Positions 46,210-57,545 of a DNA stretch of 64,000 bases are shown in pieces; the first letter of the stretch is position 1, and every line of letters begins with the position of its first letter. The translations under genes were made by a program, and so were the position numbers. Source of the DNA: Tolypeutes matacus (lineage: Eukaryota; Chordata; Mammalia; Cingulata; Chlamyphoridae); contig JAKSZT010054335.1 in NCBI GenBank assembly GCA_026826555.1, positions 6,336,649 to 6,400,648 of the forward strand. Reading direction: 5' to 3'. A model generated the notes under the pieces. It had not been told where the DNA came from. It did not search any database and saw only the letters and a list, made by a program, of their open reading frames with translations.

Positions 46210-49031
46210 TTTTATTGGAGAAGTTGTAGGTTTACAGAAAAATTATGCATAAAATACAAATTTCCCATATGCTTATTATTAATACTTTGCATTCATGTGG
46301 TATATTTGTTACAATTCATGAAAGAATATTTTAATAATTGTACTATTAACTCTAGTCCATTGTTTACAGTAGGGTTCACTGTGCTCTACAGCCCTATTTC
46401 ATTTTTAATTTTTATTTTAGTAACATACATACAACCTAAATGTCCCCTCCTGACCACATTCACATAGATATTTCAGTGCCGTGAATTACCTTGACAATGT
46501 TGTGCCACCGTCGCCACCTTCTACCGGAAGAACTAAATCAAGCTGTGGGTTTTTCCTTTCATTCTGTTAATGTGGGGTATTGCATTACATACAGATCTGG
46601 GATCAATCCCATGATCAATACACTTAATCATGGTGTACAATTCTTTTAATGATCTGTGGGATTCAGTTTGCTAATATTTTGTTGAGGGTTTTGTATCTAT
46701 ATTCATAAGAGAAAGTGGTCTGTAATTTTCTTTTTCATTTAACAAATCAATTTTATTGATATTAATAAACATACAATTCATCCAAAGTGTACAATCAGTA
46801 GTATTTGCTGTAATCACATAGTTGTGCATTCATCACTTCAATCATTATTAGAGCATTTTCATTATTTCAATAATAATAATAAAAAAACAGACAAGAAAAT
46901 TCCTCACCTCTCAATCTCTCTGTGCTTCTCCCACTGTACATAGCTGCCGTTTCTGACTATTCTATCCAAAGTGTATAATCAGTGGCTTTTAGTATAATTA
47001 CAATGTTATACATTCATCGTCTCAAAAATTTTAGAACAATACTCCAAAAAGAAAGACTCCATTTCTTATATTGTAGTGTCTCTAATTGGCTTTGGTATAA
47101 GGGTGGTGTTGGCCTCAAAGAATGAGTTAGGTAGTGTTCCCTACTGTACAGTTTTTTTGAAAGAGTTTGAGCAAGATTGGTACTGTTCTTGGAATGATGG
47201 GTGGAATTCACCTGTGAGGCCATCTGGTCCTGAGCTTTCCTTTGCTGGGTGGTGGTTGATGACTGGCTGCATCTCTTAACTTGTAATTGGTTGTTGAGGC
47301 CTTCTGTTTCTTCTAGAGTCAGTGTAGGTTCTTCGTGTTTCTAGGGATTTCTGTTTCATCTAGATGGTCTAATTTGTTGGCATTCAGTTGTTCATACTGT
47401 CCTCTTATGATCCTTTTTATTTCTGCAGGATCAGTAGTAAAGTTTCCACTCTAATTTCTGATTTTATTTGCCTTTTTCTTTGTCAGTCTAGCTTAAGGTT
47501 TGTCGATTTTACTCTTTTCAAAGAACCAACTTTTGGTATTGTTAATGTTCTCTATTATTTTTTCCTTAACTTATTTCATTTTTTTCTGCCTTAGTCTCTA
47601 TTATTTCTAAACTTCTGCTTGCTTTGGGTTTAGTTTGCTGTTCTTTTTCTAGTTCCTCCAGGTGTGCAGTTAGGTCTTTGATTTTAGCGGTTTCTTCTTT
47701 TAATGTAAGCCTTTAGGGCTATAATTTCCCTCTGAACACTACCTTTGATGTGTGTCATATTTTGATATGTTGTGTTCCTATTTTCATTCATCTCAAGATA
47801 TTTACTGATCTCCCTTGTGATTTCTTCTTTAACCCACTCATTGCTTAAGAGTGTGTTAACTCCCATATATTTGTGGATTTTCCAGTTCTCTGTCTGTGAT
47901 TGATTCCCAGCTTCATTCCAGGAGATGCTTTGTATAATTTCAGTCTTTTTAAATGTATGGAGACTTGTTTTGTGACGCCACATGTGGCCTGTCCCATGGA
48001 GAATGAGCCGTGTGCACTTGAGAAGAGCGTGCGTCCTGCTGTTGTGGGGCGCGGTGTTCTCTATCTGTCAGGTCAAGTTTATTTAGTGTATCATTTGAGC
48101 TCTCTGTTTCCTTATTGGTCTTATGTCTAGATGTCCTGTCTGTTGATGAGAGTGGGTATTGAAGCCTACAACTATTATTGTAGAGGTGTCTAGTTCTCCC
48201 TTCAGTTATGCCAGTGTTTGTCTTGTGTATTTTGGGACACCCTGGTTAGGTGCATAAATACTTAGGATTGTTATTTCTTCTTGGGGGATTGACCCTTCAG
48301 TTAATATATAGTGTCCTTATTTGTCTCTTATAATGGGTTTTGACTTAAAGTCCTTTTTTCCCAATATTAATATAACCACTCCAGTTCTCTTTTAGTTTGT
48401 ATTTGTGTGGAATATCTTTTTCCATCCTTTCACTTTCAACCTATTTGTGTCTTTGGGTATAAGGTGAGTCTCTTATAAACAACATATGATTGGACTGTAC
48501 TTTCTTATCCATTCTGCCAATCTGTGTCATTTGATTGGGGAGTTTAATCCATTAACATTCACAGTTATTACTATAAAGACTTCAGCCATTTTATCCTTTG
48601 GTTTTTACATGTCTTACATCTTTTTTTGTTTCTCTTTTCCTTTATTGCAGCCCCCTTTTCTGTAGAGTTCATCTTCTGTGATGTATCTGATAGATCCCTT
48701 TCTCGTTTCCATTACTGTTTATTTTCTTTGTGGTTACCTTAGGTTTTGTATGATAGAACCTACATCTATGACCTACTAATTTGAAAAGATACTGACGTAG
48801 CTTCAATAGCGTACTTGTTAACTGCTCCCATATCCCTCTGTTTCCCCTCTGTGTGTTGTTTCTGTCCCACATTCCCTCTCTATTTTTGTGCACCCATTAT
48901 CAGGAAATATGAGTCCTTCTCAGTCTGTCATTCTCCAGAGTTCCAAGAAAATGGGATTTGTCCTTTTATTTGTTGTTTTTCAGGGGAGACTGTCCCAGGG
49001 GTGTCTTACGCTGCCATGTTGCTTATGTCAC
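46210..49031 (-). mobile_element. Internally deleted L1 (-) with 14-bp target duplication
   Basis: The duplication CCTTGCTTACTTTT lies at 46196-46209 and 49032-49045. On the - strand the element has a 5' end (GTGACATAAGCAACATGG, near 49030), endonuclease-region coding sequence (about 48550-47700), part of the reverse transcriptase (to about 46540) and a 3' UTR with poly(A). ORF1 and the ORF2 C-terminus are missing. A 99-codon open piece of ORF2 (47684-47983) matches the known segment after the endonuclease. All of it is defective. Confidence 0.8.
46733..47072 (-). mobile_element. Nested L1 3' UTR-like fragment in an L1
   Basis: Begins after TTTTCATTTAAC and reads AATTTTATTGATATTAATAA, CATCCAAAGTGTACAATCAG and TAATCACATAGTTGTGCATT. 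It interrupts ORF2 sequence, which continues at about 47078. The type is an L1 3' UTR variant or a related short retroposon. Confidence 0.5.
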
Positions 49032-49045
49032 CCTTGCTTACTTTT

Positions 49046-49890
49046 AAACACATTTAAACTCACACGTAAGCTTTGGATGCTGTTCAGAAGGACAGAGCAT
49101 TGTTTTATGTCATCTTAGAACAGTGAAATGTCAGGGGTGAATAATTCAGTTTTTCCTTTTTTCTAAAAGAAAGATCCTACCAAATGATTCATTAAACATG
49201 CACACAATTACCTATAGGTTTAAACATTTTAATTTAATTTGGAAAAGGGGCATCGTTTTTTTATTAATTTCTCAGCCAGTTTGAATGCAATGTTTTTCCT
49301 ATTTCTGAACATTCTAAACTAGATGATTTGAAGAAGTTTAGATATCCTGCGACATTAGCAGGAAATGTCCTCAGAGAGTTTTAGAGTGGGTAAGACCTTG
49401 GCCCTTTTCTCATTCCTTCATTTTAGTGAGGTGGGCCAGAGCAAGGTGGAGTCCCCTGCAGAGTGGGAGCCAGCGACCAGGGTCTGCAGGCGCCAGAACC
49501 AATGCCCTCTTCTCTGTTTCCTTGGTCAGCCGAGGTCACACTGTGTCCATAGTACAAAGGAAGATGGACTAACTGGTGTCACAGTTAGGTTTATGAGTGG
49601 TTTCTGAAGGGTGTGACACATCTGTAGTTTCACAACTAAGTTGTGGTGTCTTGTTGGCATATTTGCTTTTGTGCTTCCTGTAACAGAGCCAGACCAGTTC
49701 CACTGAGAGCCGTTCCTGTCATCAGCTATATCTTGAGAGATGTCCAGCTCCCTGAGGTAGTTTCATGTAAAACTTAGGAAACTAAATGGTGCTTTGGTGA
49801 GAAAAGTCTTACTTGCTACTAGAAGACTGAAGCGCTGGGTGCTTGACCTCTTCCCACAGTTCTAACCTGGTCCTTTGGCTATGTAGGATT
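49046..49890. other. No recognised feature
   Basis: No repeat recognised. The short ORF at 49365-49607 is not recognised. Confidence 0.45.
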
Positions 49891-50129
49891 CTTTTTTTTA
49901 AAAACAATTTATTGAAGCATATCATTCATACATGAACATGTATAAACTATAAGTGTTCAGTAAACATTGTGAATTTACGAAACAAGCATGCATAACATCA
50001 TACAGGGCTCCCACACATCACCCCACCACACATACTTTGCATTGTTGTGAACCATTTGTTAACAAATTATGAAAGAACATCGTCAAAGTATTACTACTAA
50101 CTATGGTCTGTATCTTCCTCCCCTATACA
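49891..50129 (-). mobile_element. L1 3' UTR-like fragment (-)
   Basis: ATTTATTGAAGCATATCATT, CAGGGCTCCCACACATCACC and CATACTTTGCATTGTTGTGA resemble the antisense L1 3' UTR seen at 46.2 kb. Confidence 0.5.
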
Positions 50130-50917
50130 TTTTTTAAGGATTTATTTATTTATCTATTTACTTTTATCCATTTTTACCTGCCCCCTTTCCCTCCCGTTTT
50201 TGCTGTTTTTGTGTCCATTCACTGGGCAACTCTCTGTGTCCATTTCCTGCCCTCTCTTCTCATCTTTCTCCTGTCTTCACTGGGATTCGATCCTCAGAAC
50301 CTCCGATGTGGAAGAGAGGCATCCTACTGCCTGCGCCACCTTAGTTCCTGGTTTTTTGGCACGTCTTGTCTTGGCTCTCCCTTGTGTCACTCTCCTGTTA
50401 CGTTGTCATCTTGCTGCGTGGCTCGTGGAGCCTGACAGCGCACCCATGTGCAGAGCCTGGGGTACCACCCGCTCATGGGGCCTGGCAGCGCACTCGCGCA
50501 TGGGGCCTGATGGCTCACCTGCTCGCGGGGACTGTGGGGCTCACCCATGCACAGGCCTGGTGGCACACCCGTTCACAGGGCCTGGTGGTGCACCCTCCAT
50601 CTATATTCTTTTTTAAAAATTTTTTACAGGGAGATCCTGGGGATTGAACCCCAGTCCCTCCATATGGGGGACGGACGCCCAGCCATTTGAGCCACATCCG
50701 TCCTCCTGCTATATCTCTTAAGGGTGGCCAAAGATACCTAGAGTTACAGTCTTTTCCCATACAGGATGGTCATATAATAAATCAGGCTTAGTTTATCACC
50801 AGCATTCTAAAAACCAGACCTAGGGAGAAAAACTAGGTCTGGGGACACATGCATGGTTTCTAATATAGCGAATGTTTAGCCTACCCTGAATATCACAAAG
50901 TCAGGACAGCGAGAATA
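50130..50917 (-). mobile_element. Composite long DAS element with 5' leader and 7-unit array
   Basis: The reverse-strand counterpart of the element at 43374. From its 5' end (about 50917) it has the same leader (to about 50700; roughly 10 differences in 210 bp), the same tRNA-like module (GTGGCTCAAATGG, GGGTTCAATCCCC), about seven 25-bp units (50421-50595), the second tRNA-like module with GGATCGAATCCCAG, and a T-rich left end (the poly(A) in its own sense). No clean target duplication was found. The leader hairpin is kept exactly (50814-50823 with 50833-50842). Confidence 0.8.
50421..50595 (-). repeat. About seven tandem 25-bp units inside a DAS element
   Basis: Units of the type GTGAGCCATCAGGCCCCATG plus 5 nt follow each other over 175 bp on the - strand. 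The homologous place holds about three units in the 43.4-kb copy and about two in the 58.2-kb copy. The array therefore varies in number between copies like a minisatellite. Confidence 0.8.
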
Positions 50918-51159
50918 TTTGCATCTTTTTCAGATTCTTATGGGACTAAATGGTACTGTCCTCTTAATCCACCAGCTAATTGGTTACCATCTATTACCTT
51001 TTTGAATTTCTGCAACTGCTGAAAATCACATCTAAAGTACATATATTTTCTTTCCTTAAGCTAATTTATTAGTAGCTGTTTTGCTGGGTTAAAGGGGATC
51101 ATGTTTTTAAGGCAATGGATTTGTACAGGAATAGGTAGGTGCTGTGTATTTGTGGTATG

Positions 51160-51429
51160 TATGTTTAGTTTAGCCAGATTTATTGAGATATAATTTACAT
51201 GCAATAAATCATACCAATAAGGGTACAATTTGATACACCGTTATGAGAACACTTCCAAAATCCCTCACTCATGCCCAGCTTCTGGCAACCACTATTTTTT
51301 TTATGTCACTATAGTTTTGCCTTTTTAAAACTTTCATATAAATGGAATCATGCAGTATATAATATTTTGTGTTTATCTTCTTTTACAAAACAAAATGCTT
51401 TTGAGATTTGTCCATATTGTCATATATAT
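51160..51429 (-). mobile_element. L1 3' UTR fragment (-)
   Basis: Antisense L1 3' region: TTATTGAGATATAATTTACA, CAGCTTCTGGCAACCACTAT, TCATATAAATGGAATCATGC. It ends at the LTR insertion. Confidence 0.65.
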
Positions 51430-52084
51430 TGTGGCAGTTTGATATTATTTATGAATTCCAAAAAAAGAGACATTTCATTATGTTTGTAAACTGGTCTTTT
51501 CCTCTGGGTGTGATACCTTTTGATTGTTTTAGATTCAGCTGAGATGACTTTGATTAAATTATGTTAAGATTAGGGCTTTGATTCAACCACATCATTAGGA
51601 TGACTCAGTCTCTGCCCCCTTTGTGGGCTCAATAAATGGACATTCAGTCAAGGAGACACACAGAAGTAGATACACAGAAGAAGATGCACAGGAATAGAGA
51701 GAGCTCCAGAGACACGGCAGAGGAGAGAACTTGATCCCGGGGCTCCAGAGAGAGATGAGCCATTTGCCTAATAGTTTATAGCTGAAGAGATGAGCAGCTG
51801 AGCCCGGAAAGAAACAAGCCCTAGGGAGAGAGATGAGCCCTGTGCCAGCCTACAGCTGAGATCTGAAGGAACTGGACCCACGGAACCTTAAGAGGGAAGA
51901 GGAAGACTGAACCCTCACAGATATCGCCCACCCTCTTGCTTCAACACGCGGCAATAGAGTTTGGTAAGAGAATAACCTTGAGTTGGACTCCTTAGGGTCT
52001 TGTAACTGTAAGCTTCTACCCCTAATAAATACTCTTTATAAAAACCAACAGATTTCTGGTACTTTTTATCAGCTGACTAATGTA
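51430..52084 (+). mobile_element. Solo ERVL-type LTR, full length
   Basis: 655 bp from TGTGGCAGTTTGATATT to GCTGACTAATGTA, flanked by TATAT on both sides (51425-51429 and 52085-52089). The duplication is low-complexity but lies exactly at the ends. It has an AATAAATACTC signal and TTTATAAAAACC. Confidence 0.88.
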
Positions 52085-52335
52085 TATATTATTAGTTTGT
52101 TTCTTTTTAAAAGTTATACCTTTTTTTTTTAAATGCAGAGTTTATATAACAAGTCAATTTTTCCCAAATTACCATTCTAACAGGAATTAATGATTAATAA
52201 TAGAATCAACAGTTAAATGCATTAGTACATGCAGCTTTCAAGTGCTTTAACTCAGTTCTCACAACTACTAAAGTAGGCGATATTTTTATTATACAGATGA
52301 GAAAACTAAAATGAAATACAGAACTAAGTAACTTG

Positions 52336-52562
52336 GGAGTGGATGTGGCTCAAGAGATCGAGCTCCTGCCTCCCACATGGGAGGTCCCAGGTATGGTTCT
52401 GGTGCCTCTTGAAAAAACCAAAAAATGAACAACAAGCAAAACAAAACAAAACAAAACAAAAAACAACTAAGGGAATCCAATGTGGCTCAGTGGTTGAGTG
52501 CCTCAGTGGTTGAGTGCAGGCTTGGTCCCGGTCCCCAGTACCTCAAAACAAACAAAAAAATG
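52336..52562 (+). mobile_element. DAS-type SINE, heterodimer
   Basis: First unit with GTGGCTCAAGAGATCG, then an A-rich (AAAAC)n linker, then a second unit (GTGGCTCAGTGGTTGAG, with an extra partial repeat of that phrase). The duplication AAGTAACTTG lies at 52326-52335 and 52563-52572. Confidence 0.9.
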
Positions 52563-52619
52563 AAGTAACTTGCCCAAAGTCACACTTGTACCTGATAGCA
52601 GACAGAATGGATCCAGAGC

Positions 52620-52810
52620 GGGAAGCGGCTGTGGCTCAATCAGTGGGGCTCCAGTTTACCATATGGGAGGCCCCGGGTTCGGTTCCCGGGGCCTCCTGGT
52701 GGGGGCGGGCCCGCCCGCCTGGCGTGGTTGGCTGACCCGGCGAGCGCAAGCAGCAAGGGGGGGATGGATGAATAAATAAATAAAATCTTTAAAAAAAAAA
52801 AAAAAAAAAA
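52620..52810 (+). mobile_element. Young DAS-type SINE, exact 16-bp duplication
   Basis: GGCTGTGGCTCAATCAG (A-box region) and GGGTTCGGTTCCCGG (B-box region) are intact, followed by GGGCGGGCCCGCCC and a poly(A) of about 22. AGAATGGATCCAGAGC at 52604-52619 and 52811-52826 is perfect, and CpGs are kept. Both suggest a recent insertion. Confidence 0.93.
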
Positions 52811-52860
52811 AGAATGGATCCAGAGCCTATCCTTTTAACTAGCTCTATAATTCCTTTCTA

Positions 52861-53840
52861 AGCAAATGACTTCTACAGATAGGTTTAATCAATAAGGGTT
52901 ACAAGTTATTTTTACTATGTAACCAAAAATTGATATTCCCATATTTGTAAAGTTCTAGTTCATTTTAGGTTCTTGAGAAATCAACCTAAAAACTCACATA
53001 AACTTTAACACAAATAATACCAGGACATATAATCCACTCCTCAATTTATCTCCCAACTAAATTTAAATCCTTTAATACAAGCCACAGCTAGGCCACGGAA
53101 AGGAAACACCACTCCCAAGAAAGTTCATTCTTTTAAGGAAACTGATAAATGGAGTATTTAAAGCTATAAATAAAAACACTAGGCTTTTCAATAGAAATGC
53201 AATCAGAGCAATGTGCTATCTGAACTAAAATAGCTATAACTACCCAACTTACCTACTTATTTTTCCAAGAAGTGAAGACCATTTCTTAAACAAAAAAGGA
53301 ATTAGGACTGCATTTGACTTGATTTTGTTGCTTGTATTAATTGTTGAAAGATAAAGATCTTTTCTTCACCTTATGGTAACAGGCTCCTTATTTTTCTAGT
53401 GGTCATTTGTTTTCATTTGCAAGTAACAAAACCATTTATTCTAAAGTTGTTCTGCTAGGATTTCAATCACATTTCTAAGAAACATACACATTATTTGATG
53501 ACATGGGCTTTTTTAAAGTCAATTCAGGCCACTTTAAAAGTTCTCCATTAAAAATTCTACCATTAAATGATCCTCTTCTTACCTAGGCAAGGGAATGTTT
53601 GGTGAGGTTCAAAATACTTTCTCTTAACCACTTCAGAAATATTACCCCATATAGGTAACAGGACCCAAGAAATACCACCCTAGATTTTCAGAGAATAAAT
53701 TCATCACAAAGGCCCTCAATTTTCTCTGACAAGGCAAGAAAGTCAGTAAGTGGAACATTTTCCCTAATTCAAAAAACTAAAAGCGTTATTTCAAAATTTG
53801 ATGAAAACTATTAAAAAACATCTGTTCTTAAAACAATTTT
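52861..53840. other. No recognised feature
   Basis: AT-rich, unique-looking, without long ORFs. Confidence 0.45.
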
Positions 53841-54582
53841 TTTTTCTTAAAAATTTTTTTAAGAAAAGTTATATCTTTTTTAAATTACAGAGGTGTAGTA
53901 AGTTTACAGAAATATCGTGCAGAAAGAATGGAGTTGTCCTTCCATCCCCTCTCAATGCACACTTTTCCCTATTATTACTTTCTATTAGTGTGGCACTTTT
54001 GTTACAATTGATGAAATATTATTACACTATTAACTACAGTCCATAGTTTACATTAGGGTTCACTGGTTGTGTTATGCAGTTCTATGGTTTCACGTTTTTT
54101 AAATTCTAGTAACATATATACAACCTCAATTTTTCCACTTTAACCTCTTTCAACCATACAAATCAGTGGTGTTAATTATATTCACAGTGTTGTGCTACCA
54201 TTACCACCATCCATAGCAGAACATTTCTTCACCCCAAACAGAAACTCTGTACCAGTTAAACATTAACTCCCTATTCCTTACCCCCATTCTGGCCCCTGGT
54301 AGCCTATATTCTGGTTTTAGATGTGATGAATTTGCATATTCTAGTTCTTTCATGTAAGTGAGATAATTCAATATATATCCTTTTATAGCTAGCTTATTCA
54401 TTCAGTATGATGCCTTCAGGGTTCATCCATGCTGTAGCATGTATCAGAACTGCGTTCCTTTTTATGGCCAAATGACATTCCAGGTATGTAGATACTACAT
54501 TTTGTTTACCCATTCATCTGTTGATGGATACTTGGGTTGCTTCCATCTTTTGACAACTATGAATAATGCTCCTATGAATGTT
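53841..54582 (-). mobile_element. L1 3' end (-), relatively young type
   Basis: Antisense 3' UTR (GTAGTAAGTTTACAGAAATA, CCATAGTTTACATTAGGGTT) into the ORF2 end (CATGTATCAGAACTGCG, CTGTTGATGGATACTTGG). Broken at 54582 by a T-run. Confidence 0.75.
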
Positions 54583-54658
54583 GGTTTTTTTTTTTTTTTT
54601 TTTTTTTTTGGGAAATTTAACCCCGGGGCCATCTTATGCCACCACCTTGGTTGATCCA
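54583..54658 (-). other. Very short poly(A)-tailed insert of unknown origin
   Basis: On the - strand about 48 bp, including GGTGGTGGCATAAGATGG and GGCCCCGGGGTTAAATTT, are followed by a run of about 27 A. This separates two L1 fragments. It may be a deleted tRNA-derived retroposon, because it shows A-box-like and B-box-like words. Confidence 0.35.
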
Positions 54659-54659
54659 G

Positions 54660-55085
54660 TGATTTGTTCCTTTAGAATAGTTTTCTGTTGTATGGATATT
54701 TCTTATTTTTTTTATCAATTCACTAGTTGATGGGCATTTGGGTTGTTTCCACTTTTGATTAGTTGTGAATAAAGGTAATATGAACATTTACATATAGGTT
54801 TTTGTGTTTGCATATGTTTTATTTTCTCTTGGGCAAATACTTAGGAGTAGAATGCTGGGCCATATGGTAAATGTACATTTAACTTTGTAGGATGCTGCCA
54901 GTTTTTGAAAGTGGCTCTACCCATTTGTATTCTTACCAGCAGTGTAGAGAATTCCAGTTGTTTTACATTCTCATGAACACTTTGAATTGTCAATCTTTTA
55001 AATTTTAACTATTATAGTGGTTGTGCTGTGGTATCTTATTATGGTTTTAATTTGTATTTCCCCGATGACTAGTCATGTTGAACTG
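54660..55085 (-). mobile_element. Older L1 3' fragment (-)
   Basis: GAGTAGAATGCTGGGCCATA, CCAGCAGTGTAGAGAATTCC and GACTAGTCATGTTGAAC follow antisense ORF2 C-terminal order. Confidence 0.65.
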
Positions 55086-55760
55086 TGAAAATTTTCTAAT
55101 TAATAATTGGTAGGCTTTGAAACATGATATGAATCTTTCAAAATACTGGAGAAAACAAAAACAAAGTCTCTTCCAAATACAGAAAGCCACATGACAAAAT
55201 CATAAGAAAGTGTCAAGTTTGTAAGATAACAGAAGATCACATTTGTGGTGAAATCTTGCCAATACACTTTAAGTAAATGTGTTATGTAAATACAGCCTCC
55301 CAAAATGTGGGATTGTGTTACTGCAGGTAGTAATGGCATGACCTGAATGAGTCTACTTAGCCAGCTGACCCTGTGTTCCAGAGGATCAGTTGCAATCTCC
55401 AAATAATTCCAGGCCTTGCTGTGCGTGGCACCATGTATTGGCAACTGTGGGATCCAGTGAGTATACAGGTGGGGATGAGTTTGGGTTCTGTTGCAGACTG
55501 AGTGTTCTAGAACAGCACCAGCATTTCTGGGAATTGCCATGTTTCAGCCCCACTTTCAGTGCCCTGATTCAGGAATTGGACCAGAAGAACCCTCACTCTG
55601 CCTCCCTGGTTCCTGAGGAAGGGTTGTCTACCATTGCATTTGGCCTCACCTTGACTTCCACCACACCCACCCACCCTCCAACCACTGCAGAAGGTAAAAA
55701 CTGAAATAAGAAAGCTGCTATCCTGGCCCCACCTTAAACCAATGAAATCAGATATTTTCC
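55086..55760. other. Unclassified segment with overlapping ORFs
   Basis: The GC-richer part (55300-55700) is open on the - strand for 146 codons (55100-55540) and on the + strand for 104 codons (55390-55704). Neither translation resembles a family I know. It could be a decayed processed pseudogene or an old repeat. No poly(A) or splice evidence decides. Confidence 0.3.
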
Positions 55761-56900
55761 ATATTGGGACCTGGTGTTTCATATATTTTAAAATATCAGG
55801 GTTCTCAGTTATGGTTGAAAACCATCAACACAAATGGTTGCAGTATGAAAAAGCATAAGCTGAAAATTAGTGAGTTGGGCATCCAGTTTAAGAAATTTGA
55901 AAAAGAAGAAGAAAGCCCTGATGGAAGTGGGAGGAAGAAAAGATGAGCAGATATTAATGAAGCTGAAAAGTCCATTAATACAGTAAGGAGGACCAGGACA
56001 GCCAATTAATAGGTCTGTAAAACAACTATTAAAATTGATAAAACTCAAGAAACAGAAGGGAAGGAACAAAAATAGTATTAGGAATGAAGAAGAGGAAGTA
56101 ACATTGATAATAGGAATGACTAAAAAAGATAAAATGCTATAGAAACATTATGCCAATAATTTCAGAAAACATAGAGAAATAGAGAAACTCCTACAAGAAC
56201 ATAAATTACCAAACTTGTTTCCAGAAGAATTACAACGTTATAGTCTATCTAAGCTGACTATATAATTCCTCGTCCAAACCTAGGCAGTTTTGAAAATTGT
56301 GCGTGACAACATGTGTAAACCAGGAATACAGCCAGGTCAGCTGGGATGTTTGGTCATCCTAACAATAACTATTATAATTATAATATAGAAAAGAAATGAA
56401 CTATTAAAGGAATTTAAAAGCCTTTAAAAAGCCTTTCTACAAAGAATATACCAAACAGCGATGATTTTAGAGGGGAGTTCTACCAGAAGTTCAAAGACTA
56501 GATAATTCCAATCTTGTGCAGAATAAGAGGTAATAGCCTCAGCTTTTTCTATGAGCTTGTTTAACCCTGATATTGCAAGTAACCTAGACATTATAAAAAA
56601 TTTACAGATCAATCTCATATAGAACATAAATGGCAAACAATCTGGTGAAAGGCGAAAAGGAAAAATCTAAGAGTTGGTCAACAGAAAATCTAATAAGTAT
56701 TACTGATCACATTAACAGATTTAAGAAGGAGAAAATCATGATAATTTCAATTGATCTAGAATGCCATTTGATAAAATTTGCATCATTTTAGGATTAAAAA
56801 AATCAAAATTTTAGCTAAATAAAAATGAAACTTCCTTGACTGAATATACTCTTTTATTTGGCTAAGAACTAGCAAGGCTAAATTTTTTACTTGAGTGTTT
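55761..56900 (+). mobile_element. Old L1 ORF2 (+)
   Basis: Decayed sense ORF2: AATAGAGAAACTCCTACAAG, GGGGAGTTCTACCAGAAG, AACATAAATGGCAAACAAT. The part before about 55980 is less certain. Confidence 0.55.
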
Positions 56901-56911
56901 TATAGAATTTA

Positions 56912-57160
56912 CTAATGAAAGAACCAATATGTGGAGTTTTCTTTGTGGGAGAAATTTTTTATTACAAATTTAATTTCTTTAATAGAAAGCTGTTCAGATT
57001 TTATTTCTTCCTCTGTCAGTTTTGGTAACTTGTGTTTGTTAAAAGACTTGTCCACTTCATCTAAGTTTCCGAATCTATCATTATAATGTTCATAATACTT
57101 TATTATCCTTTGAATATCTGCAGGACGTGTAGTAATAAGCCCCTTTTTAATTCTTGGCAT
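56912..57160 (-). pseudogene. L1 ORF2 remnant, segment between endonuclease and RT
   Basis: An 82-codon open frame on the - strand. It contains the ORF2-type pattern ITTRPADIQRIIKYYEHY and, about 25 residues on, LPKLTEEEIKSEQLSIKEIK, which in known L1s precedes the reverse-transcriptase palm. It lies between a sense L1 (left) and an antisense L1 3' UTR (right), so it is a separate remnant. Confidence 0.65.
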
Positions 57161-57169
57161 ATCTACTTT

Positions 57170-57545
57170 AAACTGATTTATTGAAGTATAGTTAACATAC
57201 CAGAAATTTACCCATTTTAAGTATCAATTCAATGATTTAGAGTGAATTTACATAGTTAAGCAAAAACCTCATGATATAGTTTTAGAACATTTCCATCATT
57301 CCAAAAAAGCTCTCCCAGGACCATTCGCAGTCAGATTCTGCTCCCACCCTTGTCCTCTGTAACTACTAATCTGCTGACAGCCTCTATAGATTTATCTTTT
57401 CTGGACATTTCACGTAACTGAAATGAAGCCGTATATAGTCTTTTGTGTCTGGCTTTTTTCACTTAGCATTTTTGAGCTTCATGTTGTGGCACATATCATT
57501 ATTTTGTTCTTAATGCTGCCTAGTATTCCACTGTATTTTTAATTT
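57170..57545 (-). mobile_element. L1 3' UTR fragment (-)
   Basis: GATTTATTGAAGTATAGTTA, ACCAGAAATTTACCCATTTT and GTCTTTTGTGTCTGGC are in antisense L1 3' UTR order. Confidence 0.65.

Larger units (their letters stand above)
52240..52860 (-). mobile_element. MIR SINE (-) carrying two DAS insertions
   Basis: The pieces AACTCAGTTCTCACAAC..TACAGATGAGAAAAC (before 52335), CTTGCCCAAAGTCACAC (52570-52619) and the TCCAGAGCCTATCCTTTTAA segment (after 52811) join into one MIR 3' part. The two DAS copies inserted in it left 10-bp and 16-bp duplications of MIR sequence. Confidence 0.8.

Noticed and set aside
50421..50595. CRISPR-like direct repeats
   Set aside because: The units abut without spacers and lie inside a mammalian SINE. 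It is a minisatellite-type array.
50103..50616. Overlapping ORFs of 93-138 codons on the + strand
   Set aside because: They are antisense readings of the composite DAS element and its 25-bp array.
55100..55540. 146-codon ORF on the - strand as a gene
   Set aside because: No recognisable domain and no splice or poly(A) context. Kept only as an unclassified segment.
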